From Pseudomonas viridiflava (GTDB taxonomy: Bacteria > Pseudomonadota > Gammaproteobacteria > Pseudomonadales > Pseudomonadaceae), in contig NZ_UTKY01000053.1 in the NCBI RefSeq assembly GCF_900583165.1, forward strand, positions 124,001 through 188,000: a stretch of 64,000 nucleotides of DNA, read 5' to 3'. Made by a program: the position numbers and the translations under genes. Positions 55,489-64,000 of this stretch are shown here, piece by piece. How positions within the stretch are numbered: position 1 is the first letter of the stretch; each line of letters starts with the position of its first letter. Below the pieces are notes generated by a model. The model had not been told where the DNA came from, searched no databases, and saw nothing but the letters and a program-made list of their open reading frames with translations.

Positions 55489-56406
55489 TCAAAACGCCTC
55501 GGAGAGATATTCACATCTTGCGTAGTCATCCAGAAGACGGGAAAACAGCGCAATGAAGTCTCTGGCGTAAGCAAAGGCCGGCCTGGGGCTTTTAATGCGA
55601 TACAGGTCGTCCACGACGATCGAAAAGATGACCCTTACCGCACCATCATGGGCAAAGTAAGCGACGCTGTTGTAGTTGCGATACCCTATGCCGTGCTTGT
55701 CACCGACTTGGTCCGTATCTCTCAGCCAGCTCCTGATCGCAGTGCTATCTTGCTGAGCGCGCATGCAAGTCAAGCCGAACGCGCACAACTGTGGACGAAT
55801 AAACGCCTTACCAGCACTTAATCGACTGTTTGCACCTTTAACCAGTATTGACAACGCCACAACCAGATCGGATGCCGTGGTGGTATTGACAGCACTCAGC
55901 GGATGATCCGCCGCCAACGCTTCACTCGGTACCGCCGACAAATGCCAAGTGCCGGCCAGCCCCATGACCGTCGACAACGCGTTCAGACGCTCAAGACCGA
56001 GTAAATCAACAAGATAAAAGGTCGCGATGTTATCGCTTAAACCCATCATCAACTTGAGCAGTTCCGCGATGGTGAATGCCCGGGGGCTGTCCAACAACCA
56101 AAGGCCGCCGCAGGTTTGAACACCCGCGTTCAGGTTATCCACAACGACACTGTCGCTCAATGTCAGCTCTCCCTGTTCAATCAGCAACAGCACCGCCACT
56201 AAGATATAAAGCTTGCGGGTACTTGAGGCCGGGACACGGGAGTGCTCATTAAACGCATGACGAGTATCACGAACGACATCATGTATGCACCAGCGGTAGG
56301 TGCAGGCCGGTTCGTACTGCGCTCTTTCAAGCATGTGCTGCCCGATGACCTGCAATGACCCAACACCGCTAGCCAAGCCATCCCGCACCTGCGGTTCAAT
56401 CCTCAT
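55489..56406 (-). CDS. Class A beta-lactamase-fold serine hydrolase
   Basis: 305-residue serine hydrolase of the penicillin-recognising fold. SxxK motif S62-T-R-K65, SDN loop S124-D125-N126, and the KTG-like K237-H238-G239 are all present, and NTTTASD (175-181) matches the helix after the omega loop. The ExxLN omega-loop signature with the deacylating Glu is not seen, and there is no signal peptide, so it is unlikely to be an ordinary secreted beta-lactamase. It could act on a product or precursor in the cytoplasm as an esterase, amidase or transacylase. The start overlaps the thioesterase stop by eleven bases. Confidence 0.85.
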   Translation of the reverse strand: MRIEPQVRDGLASGVGSLQVIGQHMLERAQYEPACTYRWCIHDVVRDTRHAFNEHSRVPASSTRKLYILVAVLLLIEQGELTLSDSVVVDNLNAGVQTCGGLWLLDSPRAFTIAELLKLMMGLSDNIATFYLVDLLGLERLNALSTVMGLAGTWHLSAVPSEALAADHPLSAVNTTTASDLVVALSILVKGANSRLSAGKAFIRPQLCAFGLTCMRAQQDSTAIRSWLRDTDQVGDKHGIGYRNYNSVAYFAHDGAVRVIFSIVVDDLYRIKSPRPAFAYARDFIALFSRLLDDYARCEYLSEAF

Positions 56407-57124
56407 TTAATACAAACTCCTGCAGTCTTTTCCCCACCAATCTGGCGACCAATATTGCTTGGGAGCGAATAAAAAAATGATCCCCATCAATGACCGATAC
56501 TTGGCATCCATTGGAGGTGTGAAATGCCCAGCCTGGATAATCGTCAAATAGACTGGTCACCTTGTCCCGGTTGCCCAGCAATAGATCAATAGGCACGGAA
56601 ACAGGAGTAACTGTGCGTTTCGAAAGATCGATAGCCAACTGAAAGTCGGCCCTGATCATAGGCAGTGCCGTGTTCATCAGTGCCGGATTGGCCATCAATT
56701 CCGGCGGTGTTCCCCCTAAGTCTGCCAACATCCGCAATAAGGCTGAATCGCTCAGATCTCGCTCACGGGTACGCATCGCCTCGGAAAACCGCTCAGGCGC
56801 CAGGCACCCGCTGATAAACAATCGCACGGCTTTTAGTCCTCGTGTTTGCTCTAACACGCACTGGAACTCAAACGCGACACGCCCGCCTAGGCTGTGTCCA
56901 AAGAGGGCAAAAGGATGAACGCACCATCGAGCATACTCAGCCATCAAGTAGTCGATCAGTCCATCACGGGTGAGCAACGCCGGTGCGTGCTTCAGCCCAC
57001 CCCGTAGCGGAATTTCAACGGGAATCACCCTGATATTTGGCAACACACGACGCCAGCGCGCATAAAAACCGGCACTACCCCCCGCGTAGGAGAAGCACAG
57101 CAGTGTAAGCGGCTCAGTGCTCAT
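56396..57124 (-). CDS. Type II thioesterase
   Basis: 242-residue alpha/beta hydrolase of the external thioesterase type that edits stalled or mis-primed carrier proteins of PKS/NRPS lines. Typical N-terminus LLCFSYAGGSAGFYARW, nucleophile Ser78 in FGHSLGG, acid in LLGNRDKVTS and His in DGDHFFI. The start overlaps the PKS stop by eleven bases. No integrated thioesterase is seen in the PKS, so a role in release is also possible. Confidence 0.92.
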   Translation of the reverse strand: MSTEPLTLLCFSYAGGSAGFYARWRRVLPNIRVIPVEIPLRGGLKHAPALLTRDGLIDYLMAEYARWCVHPFALFGHSLGGRVAFEFQCVLEQTRGLKAVRLFISGCLAPERFSEAMRTRERDLSDSALLRMLADLGGTPPELMANPALMNTALPMIRADFQLAIDLSKRTVTPVSVPIDLLLGNRDKVTSLFDDYPGWAFHTSNGCQVSVIDGDHFFIRSQAILVARLVGKRLQEFVLNED

Positions 57125-60100
57125 CGGTCGCGCTCGCCAGGCTAAGCAACTGGTTCAGGTAACGCACCATGCGATGCCCCCAGCCCTCAACCTCTGCGGT
57201 TGAGAACCGCGGCGTGTGGTGCCAGAAGTTGAATCGCAAATCACCTCCATTGATTTCAACTACCAGATGCAGACCCGGCACTCGCCGCATGTCTTCGATA
57301 TTGGCCCCCGACAACAACCCTTCCGATACTGGACCGAGGATCTCTACGCCTTCGATTCGAACCTTACCCGGGGACTCAGAGCAGTGGCGATAGCTGAGGA
57401 AGTTGATGCCCACATCCGAAAAGTAGGTGTCGCCAGCCATTGCGCAAAACGTCGGCACTTCATCTATCAGCATGGACGGATGCATGAGCGGATAACCCTG
57501 AAGGGCCTCCAGCGTGCGTGCAACCGTAGCGATACCGCTCAACCAGTCGTGATGCACCGTGATCGGTACCGGTAGCGGAGCGGTGAACGGACCGATCACA
57601 TTGTTGAATTCGCTCAAGCCACGCCCACTGTTGATTGCACAGATAATCAACTGATCACAACCAATGACGTCAGCCATTGTCTTGGCATAAACATACAAAA
57701 TCGCATTAAAAACGCTGAATCCATAGCGATCAGCCAGCTCGCTCAAAATACGGTTCCCATCGCTGACTTCGACGCTGTACCTGGACGCCAAGCACGCTGC
57801 AGTAGAGGCAAAACCCGGATGTGCAGGCAGGACAGTAGGGCCTTCAAAAGCGTTGAACAGCCCCTTGAAGAAACCGGCGTCAATGCCCCATTGCTGACTC
57901 AGATATTGCTGCTGGCGACGTGCATAATCCGCGTAGCAGATGTCGTGATCCATACGACTCAAGGGTTGATGCTCGGCGAGTCTGTGCAGACACTCACCAA
58001 ACCGGTCAAAGAATAGGGTCAGGGACTTCCCATCGAACTCCAGATGTTGAACCCCTATCAATGCGATGAAAAATGGCTCCCCAACATCGATAAAGTGAAT
58101 CGCCCAAGTCACATTGTTTTCTGGCTTAGGCAATGCCTGCGCCATGGCCTGCACACGAGCGGCGATATGCTTTGTTTTGCCCGCAGCCGTGTGTGAAGAC
58201 AAATCTGTAAACAGCACGCCAAAGTCCTGAAGGACTTCAGCTGTGGTTCTAACGACGGGTTGTCCTTGCGGAAAATACGTTCGCAGCAAGCGGTGCTCAT
58301 CCACTACCCGGAACAACGCTTTTCGGCAGTGTTCAGCATCGAAGCGACAGTAAATCAAATAAGGGATGATGCGGAGTCCGTAGTCCTTGCCAATAAGCGA
58401 AATCCAGCGCTTTTGTTGCAGTGAAACGGCTATGTCCAGCGTTTCAACAGAGTCGTTGTGCTTGCTATGAACTGCATGCCACGCTGGTTTATTGACGTGC
58501 GCCACAAGGGCCGCCTGTAATTCGCTTAACGCCTGCATGGCATTTAGATGTTTGACGGTCAACGGCAGTTCAAATTGCGTAACGAGTGCATTCTTCAGTT
58601 GAACCAGCGCCAACGAGTCAAAACCCAGAGCCTTGAAACCAAACGCTTTGATCTTGTCGTAGCCACAGTTCGGCGCTTCAAGACCCACCAGCGAATCAAC
58701 TGTCGCTACGAGCCAGGTCTCGAGCACGCCAACCACCTGAGCGTTGTCGGTGCACTCAAGAAGGTGAGCCGAAACTCCGACCGGCCTGGCCCTATGTTGA
58801 TTGTTGTTGTCCGTTATTAGTTGCTCAAGGAACCGTGCACACACCCGGGACCTGTCTCCCAAGGCCTTGGCGTCAATGTTCATGAACCCCGCAACTCTGG
58901 AGGGTCCGGCCAGTAGTTGGCGGACAACAAAAAAACCTTCTTCACAGCTGTGGCTGTTCAAGCCAGTGGCTTTGAGCATCTGCATTCGTCGATGGTTACC
59001 GCAAAGCTTTCCAGCATCGCCCCATACCCCCCAATTGATTGTCACTACCTTGGATGCCCGGCAGAACAATGTGTCATGGGCGGCGTCGAGAAAGGCACTG
59101 GCTGCACCATAGGTCGACTGTCCACCATTACCCAGAATTGAAGTGGAAGAAGAGAAATTGAACACACACTCAATCTCCCGCTTCTGGTCGCATAGCAGTT
59201 GATAAAGAGTCAGGACACTCGTGCATTTTGCGTCGAACGCGCGCTGCAGATCTTCAACCTGAACCTCATTGGCCAACTGGTCATGGAGATCGACGGCCAG
59301 ATTGAAAATGGTCAACGTGCCAAGCACTGTGGATTGCAGCCAATTCGCACATTCATCGCGCCCTTGCTTTGACGCAAGGTCGACCCCCAGATACCGGACA
59401 TTCGGGTAACGCATCATCAGCGCCTGCATCGCCTCACTAGGCGCTGATGAGCGTCCGAGAACATGAATGCACCGGATCTGATCAGCGCAAAGGCTTTCGA
59501 TCAACTGCCTGCCGATGCCGCCAGCACCGCCGATCAGTAGGTAGCTTTGATCGGCAGGGAAACGATAGCGGACGTCATTGCTATCCCTGGCCCTTTCCAG
59601 CCGTAGTACAAAAGCTTGCGCTTGCCTGACCGTAACGACGAGCTCGTCGGTAAACGGCAACAATACAATTGGGTTGGCTTCCTCAAAACCTGTGGGCGAT
59701 TGCCCCCTGATAAAGTGTAGGACCGTCACTTTCCAGTCAGGCTCTTCGATCAACACAGAGCGAAGCATGCCCACAACACTGTTTGCCACCGGGTTGAGGC
59801 TCATGTCCTCCTCGCGGATGACCGATGTGGCGAACAACAGACAAAAATGTGGTTGTCGATCATGCCCCACAGGCACAGAGCGCAACAGGTTCAAGACACC
59901 TGCACAGACATCGATTGCAGTCGATACGTCATTGTTCGGCAAGTGCCGCAGGTCGAGATACACTCGGTCCAAGCCGTCAACATCCTCCTTCCAGATGCCG
60001 TCAAATTCCAGCGCGGCAACATTCAAGGCTTCACGCGATGATGCGTCGTTGCCCATCAAGCGATTCAATGCGAAGCAGCGGAACTGGCGGAAGGCGTTTT

Positions 60101-62867
60101 CCAGATAGCGGGTTTCAGCCTTGTTGAATGTCTCGTTTGGCGTGAGGAACAACACCTTTTGCCCGGCAGCCGAGTGGCTACTCATCCACTCCACTGTCAG
60201 CGGGCGCCACACTGACTGATAGGCTTGTCCGGCCAAAGCGTGAGCCGGCCCAGACGCTTCAATCCAGCAGCGAACGCGCTGGAAAGGATACGTCGGCAAA
60301 CCCGTCAAAACCGGCGCCCGCTCTTGTGTGAATGGAAGATGAGCATCAGTGCCCGCCCTGAACAACTCACCCAGCATCTTCAAGTATTGTCGATGATCCA
60401 AATGCCCTCCCCTTGCCATGGGCAGCACACTCAATCGATCTGCGGCCTCACTGAGCACCAGACCGGACAAAATGGCTTTCGGCCCAATCTCGACCAAATG
60501 AGTGCAACCCAGCTCAAGTGCTGAGGCAACGCTCGCTCGGAAACTCACGGTTTGACGCAACTGACGACGCCAGTAATGCGACGTTGCCACCTCATCGCTC
60601 ATCAGCGTGCCGGTTACCGTGGAAATGAAAGGCAAAACAGGTAGGTTCAATTCGAAACTATTCAGATGGGCTTCAAAGCGGTCTAGCAAAGGGTCTAACA
60701 ACGAGGAGTGCCCGGGACGTGAAATCTTCAAGCGCGTTGCGCTTACTCCTAAGCTGTCCGCGTTTTTTATGAGCTGCTCAACCGCTTCCAACGCTCCGGA
60801 AACCACCGTGTTACTTATCGAATTCAAAGCGGCAATCGACAGCACACCAGGAGTGCCTTCGATTAATCTCGACACGCACTGGTGATCGCCCCCAAGGGCC
60901 ACCATGGCACCGATATCTCCCAACGAGTCCAGCAATCGGCTGCGCTGTACAAGCATCCGAAAACCCTGCTCGGCAGTGAACACACCTGCGACGCAAGCAG
61001 CCGCGTACTCACCCAAGCTATGCCCGAACAGTGCCACAGGGATTAGCCCACTACTCAGAAACAGCCGAGCCATCGACACTTGAAGAGCAAACGTCATGGG
61101 CTGCGAGAACGTAATATCTTCCTCGATTTTCCAGTTGATACGGGGATTGAACAACAGCTCTGCGGCAGAGGCACCGAAGACGTCTCGGCAGACTGGATCG
61201 AATCCGTCCAGTTCGTCCTTGAACAGCGCTTCATGGAGATAGAGCTCTCGCCCCATGTCCCGATGTTCACCCCCTTGGCCCGAAAATATCAGCCCGACCC
61301 TTGGCGAGCTCACAGCCGGCGGCCGAGCCCCGAAGGTCAATCCATTAAGTGCGTCGATGGCCTCCCTGCGATTGCTGGCGATGACGTACGCCCGTTGCTC
61401 GAATATCGATCTGGAATGAAGAAGATTGGCGGCGAACAAGGGGAAGTTCTCGTCCGGTTGATCTTCAAGAAACTGACGGTAGCCAGTGCATAGCTGTTGC
61501 AGGCCGTCTATCGTTTTGGCCGAGACTGGAATCAGGCAGGTCCGCTCAAATTCGAGTGGTGAACTAGCACCCTTGCGAACCGGTGCCGTCTCGACAATCA
61601 GGTGTGAGTTATTGCCACCCAAGCCAAAGCTACTGACCCCTACGATGACTTCAGGATCACTGAGGACTACTCGTTGCCGGTTGACGGCAAAAGGGGTTTC
61701 CTCAATGTAGAGATTAGGGTTGTACTGTTCGAAATTGATGGTCGGGGGAATTATCTTGTGCCGAGTGATCAGGACAGCCTTGATCAGACCGGCCAGGCCA
61801 GCCGCCCAGCCCAAGTGCCCGATGTTGCCTTTGACACTCCCAAGGTGACAGGTGTGTTCGCGATCACGGCCGACATAGGCATTGGCCAAGGCTTTGATTT
61901 CAATGGGGTCCCCGATGGGGGTAGCAGTACCATGGGCTTCGACGTAACTAACCTGCCCCGGATCAACACCGGCGATAGCGAGTGCTTCACGAATGACCCG
62001 TGCCTGCCCTGCCACAGAAGGTGCCGACATGCCCGCTCTAAAAGCGCCGTCATTGTTGGTGGCGACCGAGCGAATCACGGCATGGATCTGATCACCGTCA
62101 GCCAGTGCGTCACTGAGTCTCTTTAGTCCTACCACCGCGGCCCCCGAACCAAACACCGTACCGCTGGCCTTAACATCGAACGGACGACAATGCCCATCGG
62201 CGCTGAACGGCATGCCGGGCTCAAAGTAGTACGGCATTGATTGCGGTACAGAGATCCCAGCGGCACCGACCAGTGCCGCGTCGCACTCTCTCAGCAATAG
62301 CGCCTGTATGGCGGCTTGAATACCGAATATCGAGGTCGCACAAGCGGCCTGAACGTTTACTGCAGGACCACAACAATTGAGTTTGTAGGCGATGCGGCTG
62401 GCGAGGAATTCTTTATCCGTGGCCATGAACTGCGCAAGTGCTTCGCAGGATTGATACAGACCACAGGCACTGTCGCGATCACGCTGAGCATGAATATTGT
62501 TGATGAAATAGGAGCTGGGGCCAGCACCACAAAATACGCCAACAGAACCGGCCTGCGCGTGTAACGATGCATCCTCCAACACCTCCCATGCACACTCGAG
62601 CAAGATTCTGTGTTGGGGATCCAGCAACTGGGCTTCCTTGTAACTAAACCCGAAAAACTCGTAATCAAAGTCTTCTAGACCCGCAAGCTCGGCGCGAGCC
62701 AGAATCTGCCCCTGCGCGCCGGTCTCGACATGAATGCTTTCAACACCTTCCAACAGGTTTTGCCAGTATTGGTGGACCGATGTGGCCCCTGGAAATCGGC
62801 AAGACATACCGATAATCGCAATATGGCTTTCATCATTCAGTCCCTGGTGTTCTTCATGAGCGCGCAT
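57114..62867 (-). CDS. Polyketide synthase module KS-AT-KR-ACP with terminal condensation domain
   Basis: 1917-residue megasynthase. Domains in order: ketosynthase about 15-430 (Cys176 in QAACATS, His312 in EAHGTATPIGDP, His351 in KGNIGHLGW); acyltransferase about 525-810 (GQGG, Ser617 in GHSLGE, His720 in RPGHSS, not the usual HAFH or YASH, so substrate is unclear); ketoreductase about 1105-1285 (GGAGGIG, catalytic Tyr1253 in QSTYGAAS); ACP with Ser1418 in GFDSLAL; and a condensation domain about 1475-1917 whose HHxxxDG is QHLEFDG (His1608, Asp1612). No DH, ER or TE. It would add one reduced ketide to an aminoacyl chain from the NRPS, then make an amide or ester in its C domain. ATG 62867 (MRAHEEHQGLNDESHIAIIG) lies one base after the NRPS stop. 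Confidence 0.92.
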   Translation of the reverse strand: MRAHEEHQGLNDESHIAIIGMSCRFPGATSVHQYWQNLLEGVESIHVETGAQGQILARAELAGLEDFDYEFFGFSYKEAQLLDPQHRILLECAWEVLEDASLHAQAGSVGVFCGAGPSSYFINNIHAQRDRDSACGLYQSCEALAQFMATDKEFLASRIAYKLNCCGPAVNVQAACATSIFGIQAAIQALLLRECDAALVGAAGISVPQSMPYYFEPGMPFSADGHCRPFDVKASGTVFGSGAAVVGLKRLSDALADGDQIHAVIRSVATNNDGAFRAGMSAPSVAGQARVIREALAIAGVDPGQVSYVEAHGTATPIGDPIEIKALANAYVGRDREHTCHLGSVKGNIGHLGWAAGLAGLIKAVLITRHKIIPPTINFEQYNPNLYIEETPFAVNRQRVVLSDPEVIVGVSSFGLGGNNSHLIVETAPVRKGASSPLEFERTCLIPVSAKTIDGLQQLCTGYRQFLEDQPDENFPLFAANLLHSRSIFEQRAYVIASNRREAIDALNGLTFGARPPAVSSPRVGLIFSGQGGEHRDMGRELYLHEALFKDELDGFDPVCRDVFGASAAELLFNPRINWKIEEDITFSQPMTFALQVSMARLFLSSGLIPVALFGHSLGEYAAACVAGVFTAEQGFRMLVQRSRLLDSLGDIGAMVALGGDHQCVSRLIEGTPGVLSIAALNSISNTVVSGALEAVEQLIKNADSLGVSATRLKISRPGHSSLLDPLLDRFEAHLNSFELNLPVLPFISTVTGTLMSDEVATSHYWRRQLRQTVSFRASVASALELGCTHLVEIGPKAILSGLVLSEAADRLSVLPMARGGHLDHRQYLKMLGELFRAGTDAHLPFTQERAPVLTGLPTYPFQRVRCWIEASGPAHALAGQAYQSVWRPLTVEWMSSHSAAGQKVLFLTPNETFNKAETRYLENAFRQFRCFALNRLMGNDASSREALNVAALEFDGIWKEDVDGLDRVYLDLRHLPNNDVSTAIDVCAGVLNLLRSVPVGHDRQPHFCLLFATSVIREEDMSLNPVANSVVGMLRSVLIEEPDWKVTVLHFIRGQSPTGFEEANPIVLLPFTDELVVTVRQAQAFVLRLERARDSNDVRYRFPADQSYLLIGGAGGIGRQLIESLCADQIRCIHVLGRSSAPSEAMQALMMRYPNVRYLGVDLASKQGRDECANWLQSTVLGTLTIFNLAVDLHDQLANEVQVEDLQRAFDAKCTSVLTLYQLLCDQKREIECVFNFSSSTSILGNGGQSTYGAASAFLDAAHDTLFCRASKVVTINWGVWGDAGKLCGNHRRMQMLKATGLNSHSCEEGFFVVRQLLAGPSRVAGFMNIDAKALGDRSRVCARFLEQLITDNNNQHRARPVGVSAHLLECTDNAQVVGVLETWLVATVDSLVGLEAPNCGYDKIKAFGFKALGFDSLALVQLKNALVTQFELPLTVKHLNAMQALSELQAALVAHVNKPAWHAVHSKHNDSVETLDIAVSLQQKRWISLIGKDYGLRIIPYLIYCRFDAEHCRKALFRVVDEHRLLRTYFPQGQPVVRTTAEVLQDFGVLFTDLSSHTAAGKTKHIAARVQAMAQALPKPENNVTWAIHFIDVGEPFFIALIGVQHLEFDGKSLTLFFDRFGECLHRLAEHQPLSRMDHDICYADYARRQQQYLSQQWGIDAGFFKGLFNAFEGPTVLPAHPGFASTAACLASRYSVEVSDGNRILSELADRYGFSVFNAILYVYAKTMADVIGCDQLIICAINSGRGLSEFNNVIGPFTAPLPVPITVHHDWLSGIATVARTLEALQGYPLMHPSMLIDEVPTFCAMAGDTYFSDVGINFLSYRHCSESPGKVRIEGVEILGPVSEGLLSGANIEDMRRVPGLHLVVEINGGDLRFNFWHHTPRFSTAEVEGWGHRMVRYLNQLLSLASATDEH

Positions 62868-62868
62868 G

Positions 62869-64000
62869 TCAGCCCCCGTTTCTTTCACGAGAACGTTGAA
62901 TGGCGGCCGACCTGTTTTGCTGACTGCTGGCAATAGCAACTGCCGAGGCATGCGGTTGTGTCGCCTCCAACGAGCGCTGATAAAAGGAGCACAACAACCT
63001 GGGCGTCGGATACTCGAATAGATCCGTCTGACGGAACGCATGGGCCAACGCATAACGCAACTCGGCCAGCAAGGAAATCAAGGTAATGGAGTTCGCACCC
63101 GCATCCATAAAGTTATCTGTGGCGCCGACATGGTCCAAACCGAAACAACAGGCAGCCAGCTCGCACACCCTCGTTTCAAGCTCACCCAGCGGCTCAACGT
63201 AACTCGTTGAACGGTTCGATTGCATTGCCCCTACTTGAGGCAGCTGTTGCAGATCGACCTTGCCATTTTGTGTCAACGGAATGGCGGAAATTTTTTTGTA
63301 GAAGGACGGCAGCATGTAATCAGGCAACCTTGCCAGCAGGTGCCTGTGCAGGCTCATACTAAAATCTTGATCGGACGCTTGGGCCGTGAAGTACAAGATT
63401 AATGTCGTAGTTTGACCGGACTGTCTGGCCACGACGAGGCACTCATCGACTAAATTGGCATTAGCCGCGACGGTCTCGATTTCCTTTAACTCGACACGAT
63501 AACCTCGGATCTTGAGTTGCCTATCACGGCGCCCTACGTACTCGAACAACGATTGCTCGTTGAGGAAACAAATATCACCGGTGTTGTACATCCGTTCGTG
63601 CGTCTGAGGATGCCTCACGAACTTTTCGGCCGTTTGAGCGGACATACCGTAGTAACCCAATGCCAATGAGCTGCCCGCGATGTAGAGCTGTCCCTCATGA
63701 CCAGGCATAACCGGCTGCAAGTTGTCATCAAACAGGTAGGCCGTGCTGGCTGGGGTCACCTGACCAATAGGTGGCAAATCCGGCCAGTTTTCCGGCGCGC
63801 CTTCGAGCCGATGTTCCATCACCACGTGCGTTTCGGTCGGGCCGTACTGATTGATGAGACGGCACTGGGGGTTAGCCTTGAACCACTGCCTGACGGCAGG
63901 ACTAATCTTCAACGGCTCGCCAGCACAAATTATTTCCCTCAAGTTCACCAACACCGCCAAATCGCGAAGATTGAATGTGACCAGAGGAATCAGCATTGAG
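62869..64000 (-). CDS. NRPS, C-terminal part (A-PCP), runs off the window
   Basis: Partial; the open frame continues past the right edge. The visible 376 codons hold the second half of an adenylation domain: CAGEPL, A5 NQYGPTETHV, A6 GQLYIAGSSLALGYYG, A7 YNTGD, A8 GRRDRQLKIRGYRVELKEIE and A10 NGKVDL. A peptidyl carrier protein follows, with the phosphopantetheine Ser in DAGANSITL (ANS instead of the usual GHS/GDS), then a short tail. The specificity pocket is mostly outside the window, so the amino acid cannot be predicted. Carrier-bound amino acid would pass to the KS of the next protein. Confidence 0.93.
   Translation of the reverse strand, partial: SMLIPLVTFNLRDLAVLVNLREIICAGEPLKISPAVRQWFKANPQCRLINQYGPTETHVVMEHRLEGAPENWPDLPPIGQVTPASTAYLFDDNLQPVMPGHEGQLYIAGSSLALGYYGMSAQTAEKFVRHPQTHERMYNTGDICFLNEQSLFEYVGRRDRQLKIRGYRVELKEIETVAANANLVDECLVVARQSGQTTTLILYFTAQASDQDFSMSLHRHLLARLPDYMLPSFYKKISAIPLTQNGKVDLQQLPQVGAMQSNRSTSYVEPLGELETRVCELAACCFGLDHVGATDNFMDAGANSITLISLLAELRYALAHAFRQTDLFEYPTPRLLCSFYQRSLEATQPHASAVAIASSQQNRSAAIQRSRERNGG

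Noticed and set aside
55489..56406. Calling this a beta-lactam resistance gene
   Set aside because: No signal peptide and no ExxLN motif; embedded in a biosynthetic operon.
62869..64000. Prediction of the amino acid activated by the NRPS
   Set aside because: Most specificity-determining residues (A3-A4 region) lie beyond the right edge.

Overview
The window reads as chromosomal DNA of a Pseudomonas of the P. fluorescens group. The evidence is high-GC coding sequence, gene order shared with Pseudomonas (mreBCD-maf; gatCAB; sspB-sspA-petCBA-rpsI-rplM; roxSR next to a dpp peptide-uptake locus with several binding proteins and an OprD-type porin), and seven paired inverted REP sequences of the fluorescens type. 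No rRNA, tRNA or CRISPR array was seen.

Layout. 1-7.5 kb: mreB-mreC-mreD-maf (minus strand), divergent from gatCAB (plus), then a small RlpA-like lipoprotein. 7.5-10 kb: a CaCA-type exchanger coupled to a carboxymuconolactone-decarboxylase-like protein, and an AEC permease. 10.2-17.1 kb: a galactarate catabolism cluster (galactarate dehydratase, MFS permease, 2-oxoglutarate semialdehyde dehydrogenase, KdgD and a FadR-type regulator) with a candidate operator shared by kdgD and the regulator gene. 17.2-22.1 kb: sspB, sspA, the cytochrome bc1 genes and rpsI/rplM. 22.4-34.5 kb: aldo-keto reductase, acyl-CoA dehydrogenase, GlxA-type regulator, zapE, trpS, hydrolase, zapG, an SbmA/YddA-type ABC protein, the RoxSR redox two-component system and a SIMPL protein. 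34.7-38.0 kb: a 1097-residue protein resembling the Pseudomonas dermonecrotic-toxin-like (DUF6543) family. 38.1-50.7 kb: four dipeptide-binding proteins, an OprD porin and dppBCDF, separated at most junctions by hairpins.

51.6-64.0 kb: an accessory, AT-richer island. It begins where only a frameshifted 3' remnant of prfC (release factor 3) is left. It carries a second-type prolyl-tRNA synthetase (Thermus/eukaryote-like class) under its own near-consensus promoter. Converging on it is a tightly coupled minus-strand biosynthetic operon that runs off the right edge: NRPS A-PCP (partial), PKS with KS-AT-KR-ACP and a C-terminal condensation domain, type II thioesterase, beta-lactamase-fold serine hydrolase, SAM methyltransferase, MFS exporter. 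The synthetase next to an assembly line suggests self-resistance to a ProRS inhibitor, or a source of prolyl-tRNA for biosynthesis. This is the most interesting system in the window.

Other notable points: mreC appears to start at an AUU codon; the CaCA exchanger lacks both signature glutamates; and a transcription terminator for the ProRS gene lies inside the 3' coding end of the convergent MFS gene.
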